A stretch of 64,000 nt of DNA from Candidatus Bathyarchaeota archaeon (GCA_026014585.1 JAOZIA010000024.1:1-64000); one strand, 5' to 3'; shown: positions 8,793 through 18,517, counted from the first letter of the stretch. Notes: a model not told the origin generated them from the sequence alone. Made by a program: numbers and translations.

Positions 8793-9506
8793 CCGCTCAA
8801 ATTTCAAGTCGGCAACTGAGATTTTTCCTTCATGCAAAGCTGTAGCCAACAAAACCCCGCTGGCACCCAAATTTTCCAGTTCAACCAAATCCTCTATGGT
8901 TCTTATGCCGCCGCCGACATAAACGCTGGAACGTGTTTGTTCAATGATTTTTTTTAGGAAAACAGTATCGACACCTTCGTTGCTGCCTACCCGCGTCAAA
9001 TCAAGCACAATAAATTCACTGATGCCCATGCCCTCAAAATCCGAAAGCAACGCCTGTGGGTCTTGTTTTTCGTTTAAACCCAAAATTGCCCCGTTTTTCA
9101 TGTCTAAACTCACTACCACATTATTACGTCCCACTTCCCAAATTATTTCAGAAACAAAGTCTTTATGGGTCAGGGTTTCAGTTCCAACTATAATTTTGGA
9201 GACACCACAATTCAGCAGTTTCTGGGCGGCATCCAAAGTGGTAACTCCTGCATCAACCATCAGCTTGAGTCCTGTTTTCTGTACAATCTCGCTAAAAAGC
9301 GGGTAATTTGCAGTTTGATGTAAAATAGCGTCTAAATCTGCAACGTATAGCTCCCTAAAGCCTAAGCTCCTGAACACACAAGCAACCTCTAAGGGGTCTG
9401 CGGTTTTGCACAAGACACTTTTGAGCGGCTGGTACTCTTTACGGTTTCCACGTACTGCATGAACTGCAACGCCGTTTAGTATGTCAATAACGGGAATGAT
9501 TTTCAA
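8784..9506 (-). CDS. HisA/HisF-related TIM-barrel protein
   Basis: A 240-residue half-repeat beta-barrel protein related to HisA (ProFAR isomerase). It begins IIPVIDILNGVAVHAVRG, where HisA has the catalytic aspartate in PAIDL. It has a phosphate-binding GGGIRTIEDL near residue 197 and a second half LDLTRVGSNEGVD, where HisA has its second aspartate (D in LDLTRVG). No histidine-biosynthesis gene is nearby. HisA-like paralogues occur in archaea and methylotrophs with C1-carrier genes, so a role outside histidine synthesis is possible. It starts at TTG. True HisA cannot be excluded. Confidence 0.75.
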   Translation of the reverse strand: MKIIPVIDILNGVAVHAVRGNRKEYQPLKSVLCKTADPLEVACVFRSLGFRELYVADLDAILHQTANYPLFSEIVQKTGLKLMVDAGVTTLDAAQKLLNCGVSKIIVGTETLTHKDFVSEIIWEVGRNNVVVSLDMKNGAILGLNEKQDPQALLSDFEGMGISEFIVLDLTRVGSNEGVDTVFLKKIIEQTRSSVYVGGGIRTIEDLVELENLGASGVLLATALHEGKISVADLKFERLL

Positions 9507-9641
9507 GCAGATATCACACTGAAAAATAGTTTTTGCTGATACAAAAACTTACCCTGTTCAGAGCAACATTTTCTATTTGCACCTATTCGAGTAAAGAAAA
9601 GGGTCGGGTGTTTAAGAGGGAAGTTGCTAACATTTTCAGTC

Positions 9642-11000
9642 TTAGGTCATGAACCTCTTTACGACCTCATAGAGCACACTGGTTCCAAAGACAAGGTTAT
9701 CGACGGTTATGCGCTCATCAATGCCGTGCATACGTTTTTCCAGTTTATCTTGAGGCTCATCAGGAATCATAGGGTGAAAACCGTAACATACGCTACCAGC
9801 TTCCCTGAAATATCTAGAATCCGTACCGCCTGTCATCATCATCGGCGTAACTCCACAGTTTGGCTCCAAATCTTTTAGCACAGAAACTATGGCGTCATAG
9901 AGTGGTGTTTGCAGGGATGATTCAGAACCGTCATGCATCTGAAGAATCTCAAAAGACAACTTATCCAAACCGACATCAACCAGCAAACTCTTAAACAGCG
10001 CCAAAGTCTCATCTACGCTCTGACCAGGCAAAACGCGACAGTCAAAAACGGCTTCGCACTCTGAAGGAATAATGTTTGCTTTCACTCCGCCATGAACGAT
10101 TGTTGGTGCAAGAGTCATTTTGATTCTAGGCTTAATTTCATGCGCCAACATTTCGCCTTGAGCTTCTAACTCATCAAGCACAGCTTCGCTTTCTTCAGGA
10201 TTTGCCTGCATTTTAGCGAAGGGCTCGGATAATTGCTCATTGAATTTAGCGATTACCTCAAGGTACTGCTTAAGGGTTGGCACAAATTCAATTTTAGCAC
10301 GATAACTGCTTAAAATTGAAATCACCTTATTCATGCGCAATACAGCATTGTCAGCCATGTTGGGCATGGAACCGTGACCGGGAACCCCTTTGGCTTTGAT
10401 TTTGAACCATAAAATTCCCTTTTCAGCAGTTTGCACAGGAAACACATTACCCTTTTTTGTAGGAACCGCCAAGCCGCCACCCTCATTAATAACATATGGC
10501 GCCCAGACTTTCTCGCGGAAATTACGCAGCAAATACCCTGCACCTGCTTCTCCGCCGCATTCCTCATCCGCGGTTGCAGCCAGCATAACATCTCCTTTGA
10601 GGGGCACATTGTTACGTTTTAAAAGTTTAAGTGTCATAAGCTCGATTGCGGTCATGCCTTTCATGTCGTAGGCGCCGCGTCCCCAAACGTAGCCGTCTTT
10701 GACTTTGCCTTCAAATGGGGGAACACTCCACTCAGCAGGATTAGCAGCTACCACATCGATGTGAGATAGTAGAAGTAGATTGGGTTTTTGTCCTGAACCA
10801 GCGAGCCTTGTGATTAGGCTGCCTCGTGTTGGGGCAGATTCAATAATTTCGCATTGTATGCCATCTTCTTGCAAGGTTTGGGCTATGAATTTTGCAGCTG
10901 CAATTTCGTTCCCTGGCGGGTTTGTTGTGTTTATTTTGATTAGATTGCTTAGGAGTGTGGTGATTTCTTTTTCAGTTTCTTTAAGTAGTTTTATTGCCAA
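9642..11000 (-). CDS. M20 family metallopeptidase / deacylase
   Basis: A 452-residue zinc-dependent hydrolase of the M20/M25/M40 family (ArgE, DapE, carboxypeptidase G2 relatives), which removes acyl or aminoacyl groups from amino-acid derivatives. Metal ligands are visible in LLLSHIDVV (H and D, near residue 78), GRGAYDMKG (bridging aspartate, near 112) and ADEECGGEAG (catalytic and ligand glutamates, near 145). The dimerisation domain lies at about 190-310, and GGTDSRYF with YGFHPM forms the C-terminal metal-binding part. It starts at TTG. The substrate is unknown and no partner gene helps. Confidence 0.88.
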   Translation of the reverse strand: MAIKLLKETEKEITTLLSNLIKINTTNPPGNEIAAAKFIAQTLQEDGIQCEIIESAPTRGSLITRLAGSGQKPNLLLLSHIDVVAANPAEWSVPPFEGKVKDGYVWGRGAYDMKGMTAIELMTLKLLKRNNVPLKGDVMLAATADEECGGEAGAGYLLRNFREKVWAPYVINEGGGLAVPTKKGNVFPVQTAEKGILWFKIKAKGVPGHGSMPNMADNAVLRMNKVISILSSYRAKIEFVPTLKQYLEVIAKFNEQLSEPFAKMQANPEESEAVLDELEAQGEMLAHEIKPRIKMTLAPTIVHGGVKANIIPSECEAVFDCRVLPGQSVDETLALFKSLLVDVGLDKLSFEILQMHDGSESSLQTPLYDAIVSVLKDLEPNCGVTPMMMTGGTDSRYFREAGSVCYGFHPMIPDEPQDKLEKRMHGIDERITVDNLVFGTSVLYEVVKRFMT

Positions 11001-11108
11001 TTTGGGATTACCTTTAATAGGTAGTTAATTGTGTGTTTTTCTGATAAGGTTATCTGAATGCTAACTCTTATGGGTTGACGCCGTTTTTTTACATTTTTTA
11101 ACATTAGA

Positions 11109-11116
11109 TTTATATA
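11109..11116 (+). promoter_or_regulatory. TATA box of the Lrp-type regulator
   Basis: TTTATATA lies in an AT-rich stretch 37-44 bases before the ATG at 11153. This distance would give a short leader if transcription starts about 25 bases downstream, as in archaea. Confidence 0.55.
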
Positions 11117-11152
11117 TTGCAAAAAAATGCATATTATTCAAGATGAAGTATC

Positions 11153-11671
11153 ATGAAGGGTTTAAAACCAATAGATTATAAGTTGCTATTTGAATTGATG
11201 AAAGATTCGCATAGAAGCGATAGGCAACTTGCAAGAGCAATCGGTGTATCACAGCCAACCGTAACTCGGCGCCGTGCACTGCTAGAAAAGAACTACATTG
11301 AAGGCTACACCGTCATACCCAAACTAGGACAAATCGGTTTTGAAATGGCGGCATTCAACTTCATAAAAAGCAAAGCCAAACTGACAACAAACAAAGACAA
11401 AGAAGAAGCCCAAAAGAAACTAAAAGAATGGTACCTAAAGCAACCAAACGTTATCATGGTTTCTGAAGGAACAGGTATGGGCTGGGACGCGATGGTTATA
11501 TCGCTACACGAGAACTTTTCAAGTTACTCAGAATTCATCCGAACCCAAAATGCCGAATTAGCTGATTGGGTAGTTGAAAGCCAAACCTTTAATGTTGACC
11601 TTAAAACTGGAATTGTTCTAAAATCATTCCACCTAAAATATTTGGCATCATTAAAAGCAGGTAAAAACTAA
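11153..11671 (+). CDS. Lrp/AsnC-type transcriptional regulator
   Basis: A 172-residue regulator. The N-terminal winged helix-turn-helix (about residues 6-50) contains RSDRQLARAIGVSQPTVTRRRALLE, split here into its two helices, the usual AsnC-type recognition pattern. The C-terminal half is longer than a standard RAM domain and lacks its typical GxGDxD signature, so ligand binding may differ. It is a single gene, divergent from the M20 peptidase, with a clear TATA box upstream. Confidence 0.8.
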   Translation: MKGLKPIDYKLLFELMKDSHRSDRQLARAIGVSQPTVTRRRALLEKNYIEGYTVIPKLGQIGFEMAAFNFIKSKAKLTTNKDKEEAQKKLKEWYLKQPNVIMVSEGTGMGWDAMVISLHENFSSYSEFIRTQNAELADWVVESQTFNVDLKTGIVLKSFHLKYLASLKAGKN

Positions 11672-11775
11672 ACCATTCCTTTTCTTTTAGTTAATTCACC
11701 AATACCTTTTTTTAAGAAACCGCTCTATCAGCAACTTAGACCTTCTTTAGCGCATTGCACATAAAAACAACCCAC

Positions 11776-12858
11776 TCAGGTTCCACTATAAATAGGAAAC
11801 CTCAACAATGCAACAAGACCCCCAAGACCCAAAAGCTTCACCCCAGCCTCATGCTCACTACTAACCACAGAAATAGCCGCATTACGCTTCTCCACATCAT
11901 GCATAAGCGTCTCAAGTTTCAGCCGTGTCTCATCAGGAGCATCCCGTAAGGTAATATCAGTAACAATTAAACGTTCAACCGCACCCATCATAACCGCGTT
12001 CTCCACAGCCTCAAACCCATACACAACCGTACCCTCACTCTTACCAAGGCGCTTCATGGCTTCCTCAACAACTTGGGTTTCCTCTACAATCCGAAGCTGA
12101 TTCGCAGCCTTCAAAAGCACGCCTGAACGAAGAGCCTCATAAATCCCCGCGGGTCCGCCATTATTGACGCTTTTGATGTCAACAACAGATTTGCCTATTT
12201 CTCGGGCTTCTTCGGATAGGTAACTGGCAAAGTCAGTCTTTACGTAGCCGACGCCGACAATCACGATTGGGCTGTGGGTTTGCTGCCAAAGCTGATTTAG
12301 GCTGGTTTGAACGCGTTTGAAATAGCCCTTTGTGGCTTCAACACGTTTATCAGCATCGTTTTTCCCTGGAAGTTTGATGCGTTCTTCAACTTTTATTTCC
12401 ACGCCATACTGCTTAGTTTCCGCAACCGCAAAACCCTCATCATCAATACTAAGAATAAGCAGAGGTTTTTCGGCTTCGCTGGCTCTCTGCAACCTATCCA
12501 GCAAATGTTTTGACCACTCTTTTTTCACGATGGTAACAGGCTGATTAAGCGCAATGCTAATCGTATGATGTGCGCCTGTTGGAATAATTTCTGGAGCATG
12601 ACAAATCAAGCCGTGAACCCGCAGTTTCCCAAGAAACTTATCCCAACTCACCGACTCCACCGTTACCCCCATAAAAGCAGAAACTCGTTCAGCGCTTTTT
12701 GGTCTTGAGCATTCGGTGTCGGATTTTATGGCTCTGGAGGTGTAAGCGTAAACCTCATCACCCTTGTAAATTACGTTGTATAGGTGCCATAGGTCGTCTT
12801 GTGTGTCTGGGACCACTTTTAGGAAGCCTTGCCGCAGGTTTTTTTCAATTATTTTCAC
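11776..12858 (-). CDS. pelA: Pelota (Dom34), mRNA surveillance protein
   Basis: A 360-residue archaeal Pelota, which with aEF1A (acting as Hbs1) splits ribosomes stalled on mRNA. The N-terminal Sm-like domain contains DLWHLYNVIYKGDEV (about residues 22-36). The central domain begins near SPIVIVGVGYVKTDF and lacks the GGQ motif of release factors, as expected. The C-terminal eRF1-3 domain ends VVSSEHEAGVKLLGLGGL. The start is GTG. The shorter paralogue at 8070 shares domains 2 and 3. Confidence 0.93.
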   Translation of the reverse strand: MKIIEKNLRQGFLKVVPDTQDDLWHLYNVIYKGDEVYAYTSRAIKSDTECSRPKSAERVSAFMGVTVESVSWDKFLGKLRVHGLICHAPEIIPTGAHHTISIALNQPVTIVKKEWSKHLLDRLQRASEAEKPLLILSIDDEGFAVAETKQYGVEIKVEERIKLPGKNDADKRVEATKGYFKRVQTSLNQLWQQTHSPIVIVGVGYVKTDFASYLSEEAREIGKSVVDIKSVNNGGPAGIYEALRSGVLLKAANQLRIVEETQVVEEAMKRLGKSEGTVVYGFEAVENAVMMGAVERLIVTDITLRDAPDETRLKLETLMHDVEKRNAAISVVSSEHEAGVKLLGLGGLVALLRFPIYSGT

Positions 12859-13009
12859 GGGGTTGCATCTCTGCAGTTAGTTTGTGTTTGGGCAGATAAA
12901 AATACGCCGATACAAAACCAAGCTGAAAAAGGATTTTTTAGCCTAAATTTTAAATGCGTTCATTACGCTATCAAAGGAAGTAACAACAAATAGCAACAAG
13001 GTAATATTC

Positions 13010-13555
13010 ATGAGTAGTGAACAATCAGTCCTCAAAAAAAACACATCAAGCTTTAGCGCCCAAAAAATAGTAGGAGTAATCTCAGACACCCATGTACCAT
13101 CAAGAGCAAGAGGACTACCCAAACAAGTTTTTGAAATATTTGAAAAAGCAGACTACATAATCCACGCTGGCGACATAGTAGAGCTTGCAGTGGTCGATGA
13201 ACTGGAGCAGTTAGCGCCTGTTTTGGCTGTTTATGGAAACATGGATGGTCCAAGCGTTAGTGGCGCGTTGCCTAAGATGAGTTCGCTTAAGGTGTTTGGC
13301 TGGAAAATTGGGGTTATGCATGACCCCAGCACCGCGTTTGGAATGAACAAGATGCGGGAAATTGCCAAGCAGAACAGCTTTGACGTTTTTGTGTATGGGC
13401 ACACGCATGTTGCCAATATTAAATGGGAAAACAAAATGCTATACATTAATCCGGGGAGCCCAACGGATTCGCCTTCTTTTGCTAAGCCATCGGTTGCTTT
13501 GCTTAGGGTTTCTGAGGGCAGTATTGAACCGGAAATAGTTCATTTTGAACATTAA
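13010..13555 (+). CDS. YfcE/MJ0936-type metallophosphoesterase
   Basis: A 181-residue calcineurin-like phosphodiesterase. Metal-binding motifs appear in order: VISDTHVPSR (near residue 23), HAGDIVE (near 47), YGNMDG (near 70) and YGHTHVANI (near 126), with a final NPGSPTDSP loop, the usual set for the MJ0936/YfcE group that hydrolyses phosphodiesters. The first about 18 residues are an extra serine-rich tail; a downstream start is possible. It is an isolated gene with a TATA-like stretch at about 12943-12952. Confidence 0.88.
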   Translation: MSSEQSVLKKNTSSFSAQKIVGVISDTHVPSRARGLPKQVFEIFEKADYIIHAGDIVELAVVDELEQLAPVLAVYGNMDGPSVSGALPKMSSLKVFGWKIGVMHDPSTAFGMNKMREIAKQNSFDVFVYGHTHVANIKWENKMLYINPGSPTDSPSFAKPSVALLRVSEGSIEPEIVHFEH

Positions 13556-13650
13556 AGATAGGATGGGCATTGGCACAGGCTACAAACTGGTTAAACCCCT
13601 AATCTTATGTTTTCGGAGAAATCCCCTTTAAGAGCAGACTTTCTCTCTTT

Positions 13651-15984
13651 CTAAAAGAGTGAGCTGTGACGCCGACTAATTTTAACGCCTAAAAACACAG
13701 TTACCGCCATAGCAAAAAGGAAAACAATTATTGGCAATAAGCTGTGCTCTGGAAACTTGGGAACAGATTCGGGAGAACCCATTGGGTCGTCCTCTATGAT
13801 AGTGGGCGTTTGTGTTGGAGTTGAAGTTGAGGTTGGGGTCGGAGTTGATGTTGTTTTTGCTTTTCCGCCCCCTCCACCTCCTCCGCCACTGTTGGAGTTT
13901 TCGTTTTGCTTGGTTTCTGTGGGTTGAGGTGTTGGTGTGAGGGTTATTGTGAAGGTTAAACGTGCGTTTGAATCTGCCACAGTAATATTATGGGTGACTC
14001 CGGTGGGGGCTGAAGGAATAAGCGCAGTTCCCACAAAGCTTCCTGAGCTATCTGCTACGGCGGTGCCGATAGAAGCTGCGTTATCCCAAAAAAAAGACAC
14101 AGGTCCCGGATGGAACCATTTGCCAGAAACGCTGATGCTTTGTCCTGCTTGTGCAGTGACGTTAGAGACAAAAACCGTGTTGCCCCCAATAAGCCCTGAT
14201 GCAGTGTAGTTGCTTACGCATGTTAATCCTCTATGCATCTGGCTGAAAGGCGTGGTGGTTATGCAGGTTAAACCGTTGCTGACGTACTGCACTCGAAAAG
14301 CAATGTTAACTGAAAACTCGGGGTTGTCGCCTGCGGGGTTAACCTGCAATAGGTCTGCCACATTTAAAGGGTAGGTGAAATCATTTGTTAATGTTGTTAT
14401 CGTTCCTATTGGCTCCCACACGTCTGTGAGGGGATTAAGATACGACAGCATCAACTGCGCGTTAGACGCAAAATTTACCCCAAAAAGAGTAACGGGGCAG
14501 GATGCTGCTCCATATGTTGGGGAAACTGTCAGCGTCGGCATCGCAGTGGAGTAATACGTTGACAGGTAAATGTGCTTACCCAGAACTGTTTGCATTGGCA
14601 CAGCCGCAGACACAGTGTTTGCAACCGAGAAAAATGACACTGACCCAGCAGTCCCCGATTCGTAAATATCCAAAAAGAATTGCTGATTGTAAAAGTTTGG
14701 CATGTAACTTTTGAACTCTGATATGTCCAAAACCACATTATTGTCTCCGATAGGCAAAGAGCCGCCCATGATGAACTCGTTGAAACTTTTTAAGGCGATA
14801 GGCGCGGAAGGGTTGCCTAAGCCGACAGAGATTGCGCAGGCGCTTCTTGCATGGTTAATCTGGAATTTAGCCAGCAAACTAGGCTGGTAGTTCACATTAT
14901 CACAGTAGAACATACATGCGCTGCCAAGGCTTACTCTTTGCTTCATTGCCTCGTAGGAAATCCAGTAGCATCCGTCTGGAACTTTTTCCCAGACGCCTAT
15001 CCCCCACGTGTTCGCAATTTTAAACGCGCCATAATGAGTTACTCCACCCTCAAGATACGCTACACCATCATCATATCCAACTATGGTGGCTGCGTGATTA
15101 ACGACGGGGTTAACGTAATTGTCAAGGGTTAAAACGTCATTGCTGGTCAACAGAGAAGCAGTGCTGTTTCGCAGCTTGTAAGCGTCCATAGCGATGATGG
15201 CAAGGTTGCCTGAGGCAAGCAAATCTTTAACGTTGCCTAAGCCCGCGTCTGTGTTGAGGTTTATGTATTGGTAGCCGCCGCTTCCACGGTTCAATGGTGC
15301 CTCCGCCCAAGCTGCTTCAGAAGGCCAAGTTAGAAAGTCTTCCTGATTATACGGCATACTAGCCCATGAGCACTCGCCAATTGAGCAGACCAGTTGAATG
15401 GCGGTTTGGAAATTAGAGCCGCCGTCTACACCATTATTAACGAGGTTATAAATGAATGCAGGAGACATAATTTTATCCTGATACTCAGGGGTTGGATATC
15501 CAGGTATGCCGCCTTCCATTTTCGCCGATGAAACTGCCCATCCGTGCTCTTTGGCTTCTTGGAAAGTTTTAACGTAGTAGCCCGTTGCCCAGCCCACGCA
15601 GGATGCTTGTTGGCCTTGGTTTCCAATAGGCGGGAAATATGGGGAGGTTGACCAGTCCACGCTTGCAGGTGATGCTCCCGCTGTTTTGTCCACGATGTAG
15701 GCGTTTTGGGCGATGTCGCTCCATTGCTGCTCTGTGGGTGGGCTCAGTCCCGTGCCGTATCCGCTGATGATTTGGCTGTAGTTTTTGCCCGGTTCGTATG
15801 TGCCGATGCTGATTTTTAGCTGCGCAAGCTCGCTTGGGGTAATCTTGTGAGTTTTAACTTGCGCTGTGTCCTCCGTGTTGAGGGGCTGGTTTGGGGGTTG
15901 TTTAGGTGAAACTTGAACATTAAAGCATACAAGAACAATCAAACAAATCAAGCAAAACGCTAAGCCAGCATGAACTGCTTTAAT
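13651..15984 (-). CDS. Secreted papain-like (C1) cysteine protease with TIG-like domains and C-terminal anchor
   Basis: A protein of about 777 residues exported to the cell surface. The catalytic elements follow the papain order: GNQGQQASCVGWATG (oxyanion glutamine and nucleophile cysteine), NHAATIVGYDDG (histidine), IANTWGIGVW (asparagine). A TIG/IPT-like domain (TVSPTYGAASCPVTLFG) and a second beta domain follow, then a Gly run, a Thr/Pro-rich stalk, and VPKFPEHSLLP plus a membrane helix and basic tail. No ATG/GTG/TTG gives a normal signal peptide: the first such codon (15951) starts inside the hydrophobic core. A GGAGG at 15994-15998 sits eight bases before an in-frame ATT at 15984, which would give the ideal signal sequence (I)KAVHAGLAFCL; I used that start. 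Confidence 0.82.
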   Translation of the reverse strand: MKAVHAGLAFCLICLIVLVCFNVQVSPKQPPNQPLNTEDTAQVKTHKITPSELAQLKISIGTYEPGKNYSQIISGYGTGLSPPTEQQWSDIAQNAYIVDKTAGASPASVDWSTSPYFPPIGNQGQQASCVGWATGYYVKTFQEAKEHGWAVSSAKMEGGIPGYPTPEYQDKIMSPAFIYNLVNNGVDGGSNFQTAIQLVCSIGECSWASMPYNQEDFLTWPSEAAWAEAPLNRGSGGYQYINLNTDAGLGNVKDLLASGNLAIIAMDAYKLRNSTASLLTSNDVLTLDNYVNPVVNHAATIVGYDDGVAYLEGGVTHYGAFKIANTWGIGVWEKVPDGCYWISYEAMKQRVSLGSACMFYCDNVNYQPSLLAKFQINHARSACAISVGLGNPSAPIALKSFNEFIMGGSLPIGDNNVVLDISEFKSYMPNFYNQQFFLDIYESGTAGSVSFFSVANTVSAAVPMQTVLGKHIYLSTYYSTAMPTLTVSPTYGAASCPVTLFGVNFASNAQLMLSYLNPLTDVWEPIGTITTLTNDFTYPLNVADLLQVNPAGDNPEFSVNIAFRVQYVSNGLTCITTTPFSQMHRGLTCVSNYTASGLIGGNTVFVSNVTAQAGQSISVSGKWFHPGPVSFFWDNAASIGTAVADSSGSFVGTALIPSAPTGVTHNITVADSNARLTFTITLTPTPQPTETKQNENSNSGGGGGGGGKAKTTSTPTPTSTSTPTQTPTIIEDDPMGSPESVPKFPEHSLLPIIVFLFAMAVTVFLGVKISRRHSSLF

Positions 15985-16157
15985 TGTTTCTTCCTCCTAA
16001 AATTTGCCCTACTTCAAAGAGGCTTTTGAAAAAACCCGTGGGCTCCAAAGAGCCAGTCTTTTTCCAGCTAAAACATGAACCAGTGAAGTATTAAATAATT
16101 AGTGATGGACAAAAGTTACAACAACCCAAAAATACTGCGCCAACAAAAAGGTTCCCT

Positions 16158-17381
16158 ATGCAACGCTCATACTCACGCTTACTTGGCGTCATCGGAAAAC
16201 CCAACACAGGCAAATCCACATTTTTTAGCGCCGCCACACTTGCCGCAGCAGAAACGGCAAATTACCCCTTCACCACCATCAAACCCAACCGCGGCGTCGG
16301 CTACGTCCGAACCAAATGCGTTCATGAAGAATTTAACGTCCAAGATAATCCCCGCAACAGCCTCTGCCTTGACGGAGCCCGATTGGTTCCTGTGGAAATT
16401 ATTGATGTTGCAGGTATCGTGCCGGGCGCGTGGGAAGGTAAAGGATTGGGGAATCAGTTTTTGGATGAGATTCGCAGGGCGGATGCGTTGATTCATATTG
16501 TGGATGCTTCGGGTGGCACGGATTGTGAGGGAAAAAGCTGCAAGCTTGGCGAGCATGACCCCGTAGAGGATGTGCAGTTTTTGGAGCGGGAAATCACCAT
16601 GTGGATGGTCACGATTCTCAAGAAGGACTGGGACAAAATCGCCCGCACCGCCGAAGCCGACAAGAAGGGCATCACACACCACTTAGAGGACCGATTAAAT
16701 GGGCTCAGCATCAAACGTGTCTACGTTGGCGAAGCCGTCCGAAAAGCTGGGCTTAACATGGATAAGCCCGCGACTTGGACGGATGAGGATTTTTACCGCT
16801 TCGTGGACAACCTGCGCAGAATTTCCAAGCCCATGCTGATTGTTGCTAACAAGATTGATTTGCCCTCGGCTAAGGACAACGTTGAGCGACTTAGAAAGCT
16901 GGATTACATGGTTGTTCCCTGCTCTGCTGAGGCAGAACTGGCACTAAGGCGCGCGGCGGAGAGGGGCTTGATTGAGTACCGCCCAGGCGATGCTGATTTT
17001 AAAATTGTGCAGCCTGAGAAGCTCTCGGCGGGGCAAATTAAGGGATTAGAGTCAATTCGCGAAAAAATCATGCAGACCAACGGCTCCACGGGCGTGCAAG
17101 AAGCCATAAACACCGCGTACCTCAAACTGCTGGACATGATAACTGTGTACCCCGTTGAAGACGCCGAGCACCTAACTGACCACAACGGACGCGTCCTACC
17201 CGACGCTTACCTTGTCCCCAACGGCACCACCGCCCACCAATTCGCCTACATCATCCACACCGAACTCGGCAACAGCTTCCTATACGCCATAAACGCACGA
17301 GACAAACGCAGAATAGGAGAAGACACCACCCTAAAAGACAAAGACGTAATCAGCATCATAAGCACACAAAAAAGAACATAA
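16158..17381 (+). CDS. OBG/YchF-family GTPase with TGS domain
   Basis: A 407-residue translation-associated NTPase of the OBG family. The G domain has GKPNTGKST (P-loop, residues about 13-21), VDVAG-type G3 in IIDVAGIVPGAWEGKG and VANKIDLPS (G4). The intact NKxD G4 predicts GTP use, unlike bacterial and human YchF/OLA1, which use ATP. The coiled insertion lies at about 130-200 and the TGS domain (TVYPVED...DVISII) at the C-terminus, as in the archaeal MJ1332 group. The gene is divergent from the papain-like gene, with an AT-rich TATA-like stretch near 16090. Confidence 0.9.
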   Translation: MQRSYSRLLGVIGKPNTGKSTFFSAATLAAAETANYPFTTIKPNRGVGYVRTKCVHEEFNVQDNPRNSLCLDGARLVPVEIIDVAGIVPGAWEGKGLGNQFLDEIRRADALIHIVDASGGTDCEGKSCKLGEHDPVEDVQFLEREITMWMVTILKKDWDKIARTAEADKKGITHHLEDRLNGLSIKRVYVGEAVRKAGLNMDKPATWTDEDFYRFVDNLRRISKPMLIVANKIDLPSAKDNVERLRKLDYMVVPCSAEAELALRRAAERGLIEYRPGDADFKIVQPEKLSAGQIKGLESIREKIMQTNGSTGVQEAINTAYLKLLDMITVYPVEDAEHLTDHNGRVLPDAYLVPNGTTAHQFAYIIHTELGNSFLYAINARDKRRIGEDTTLKDKDVISIISTQKRT

Positions 17382-17506
17382 TTCACATCAAAAATTAAAC
17401 TCACCCAAATTTGTGGGCGTCTATTGTAATAATTACTCACTCAGAAGGAGTTTGACTTATATCCAATAGACAATTATTTTCTCTAAAATAAATAGCAGAT
17501 TTTGAA

Positions 17507-18187
17507 GTGGACAGAATGATTACTGAGGAACAGGTGGCTTCAAAAGTCTCGGAATTGCTGATTACACTTGATCACATCAAAAAGTACAATGCAATAGCCA
17601 CTTCATTGAAAAAATTCATCATTATCGTCGGCAGTTCAATAGCCTTCTTTTTGGCGATTCTTACTGTGTTTGAAATTTACGAGTTAGAACATATTCTCAC
17701 CAGTACAATGTTTTTTGTTGTAGCCTTCTTGATGTTGTTGATCCCACTGGCTGGACTTACCTGTGGTGTACTATACATACAAAAGCAAGTCAACGCTGTT
17801 AAAGAGGGTGAATGGCAGCCTGAAATTTCTAAAGGCTTTTCCTCCACCCTGAAATTATTGGTTGATATGGATTGGGAAAAGACCCTTGAAGACATCGCTA
17901 TCGCAAGACTTGGTTACACAATTTACAGTCTCCTTAAGGCGGGAACCTATATGGTTGTCTCACTGGCTGCCTTTGAGCTTGCATGGAATAGCTTAACCCT
18001 GATAATTCTACATGAGTTGGTGCCGATTGGAGCCCTATTTTGGGGTTTTATCGCTATCTTAGTAGTAGCATTCGCGCTTGGTGATGACCTCTTGAAGCGT
18101 TACAGGGAATTGCGTGCTTTGGATATGTTGGTTTGGGAGTTGCGGTGGTTTAGCGTTGAGTTCGGGAGAGCAGAGTTCCAAGCTTGA
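17507..18187 (+). CDS. Four-helix membrane protein of unknown function
   Basis: A 226-residue integral membrane protein. Hydrophobic helices lie at about residues 34-54, 64-90, 145-165 and 170-192, with a cytosolic stretch of about 50 residues between the second and third. The start is GTG at 17507; an ATG three codons on is an alternative. Its stop overlaps the TTG start of the next gene (TTGA), so the two are translationally coupled. No family is recognised. It may anchor or sense for the downstream winged-helix protein. Confidence 0.65.
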   Translation: MDRMITEEQVASKVSELLITLDHIKKYNAIATSLKKFIIIVGSSIAFFLAILTVFEIYELEHILTSTMFFVVAFLMLLIPLAGLTCGVLYIQKQVNAVKEGEWQPEISKGFSSTLKLLVDMDWEKTLEDIAIARLGYTIYSLLKAGTYMVVSLAAFELAWNSLTLIILHELVPIGALFWGFIAILVVAFALGDDLLKRYRELRALDMLVWELRWFSVEFGRAEFQA

Positions 18188-18452
18188 CCTCTACGTCATC
18201 GCCCGAATCATTGAGGCGCTGAAAGAGAAAAAGAACCTCAACAGGACAACATTGGCCACCGTTACGGGGCTGTCGTATGATCGTTTAGTTAAGTATCTCA
18301 CGTGGATGTCTGGCAAAGGGTTTGTCAAGTTAGATGATGAAGGGATTGTTTATCTAACAGCTGAAGGCAGCCAAGCTTATAATGAGCTTGTTCGTTGGAT
18401 ACTAAAATACATCGGACAATTAAGGTTCGGCAGACTTGGACCAAGAACATAA
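18183..18452 (+). CDS. Small winged-helix DNA-binding protein
   Basis: An 89-residue winged-helix protein typical of archaea. The HTH contains NRTTLATVTGLSYDRLVKYL and the wing KGFVKLDDEGIVYLTAEG. I place the start at the TTG at 18183, which overlaps the stop of the membrane-protein gene, with a GGGAGAG ribosome-binding site at about 18163-18169; the frame is open further upstream only inside the previous gene. It probably regulates its own operon or responds to the membrane partner, but targets are unknown. Confidence 0.72.
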   Translation, partial: LDLYVIARIIEALKEKKNLNRTTLATVTGLSYDRLVKYLTWMSGKGFVKLDDEGIVYLTAEGSQAYNELVRWILKYIGQLRFGRLGPRT

Positions 18453-18517
18453 GCCTGCAAGGGTTCGCGCTTTGTTGAACTCCTTCTGAGTGAGCGTGCC
18501 TTTTATTTTATGCACAT

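Noticed and set aside
8890-8906. CCTCTATGGTTCTTATG resembling the core of the duplicated intergenic element
   Set aside because: It lies inside the HisA-like coding region, matches only about 11 bases and lacks the flanking parts.
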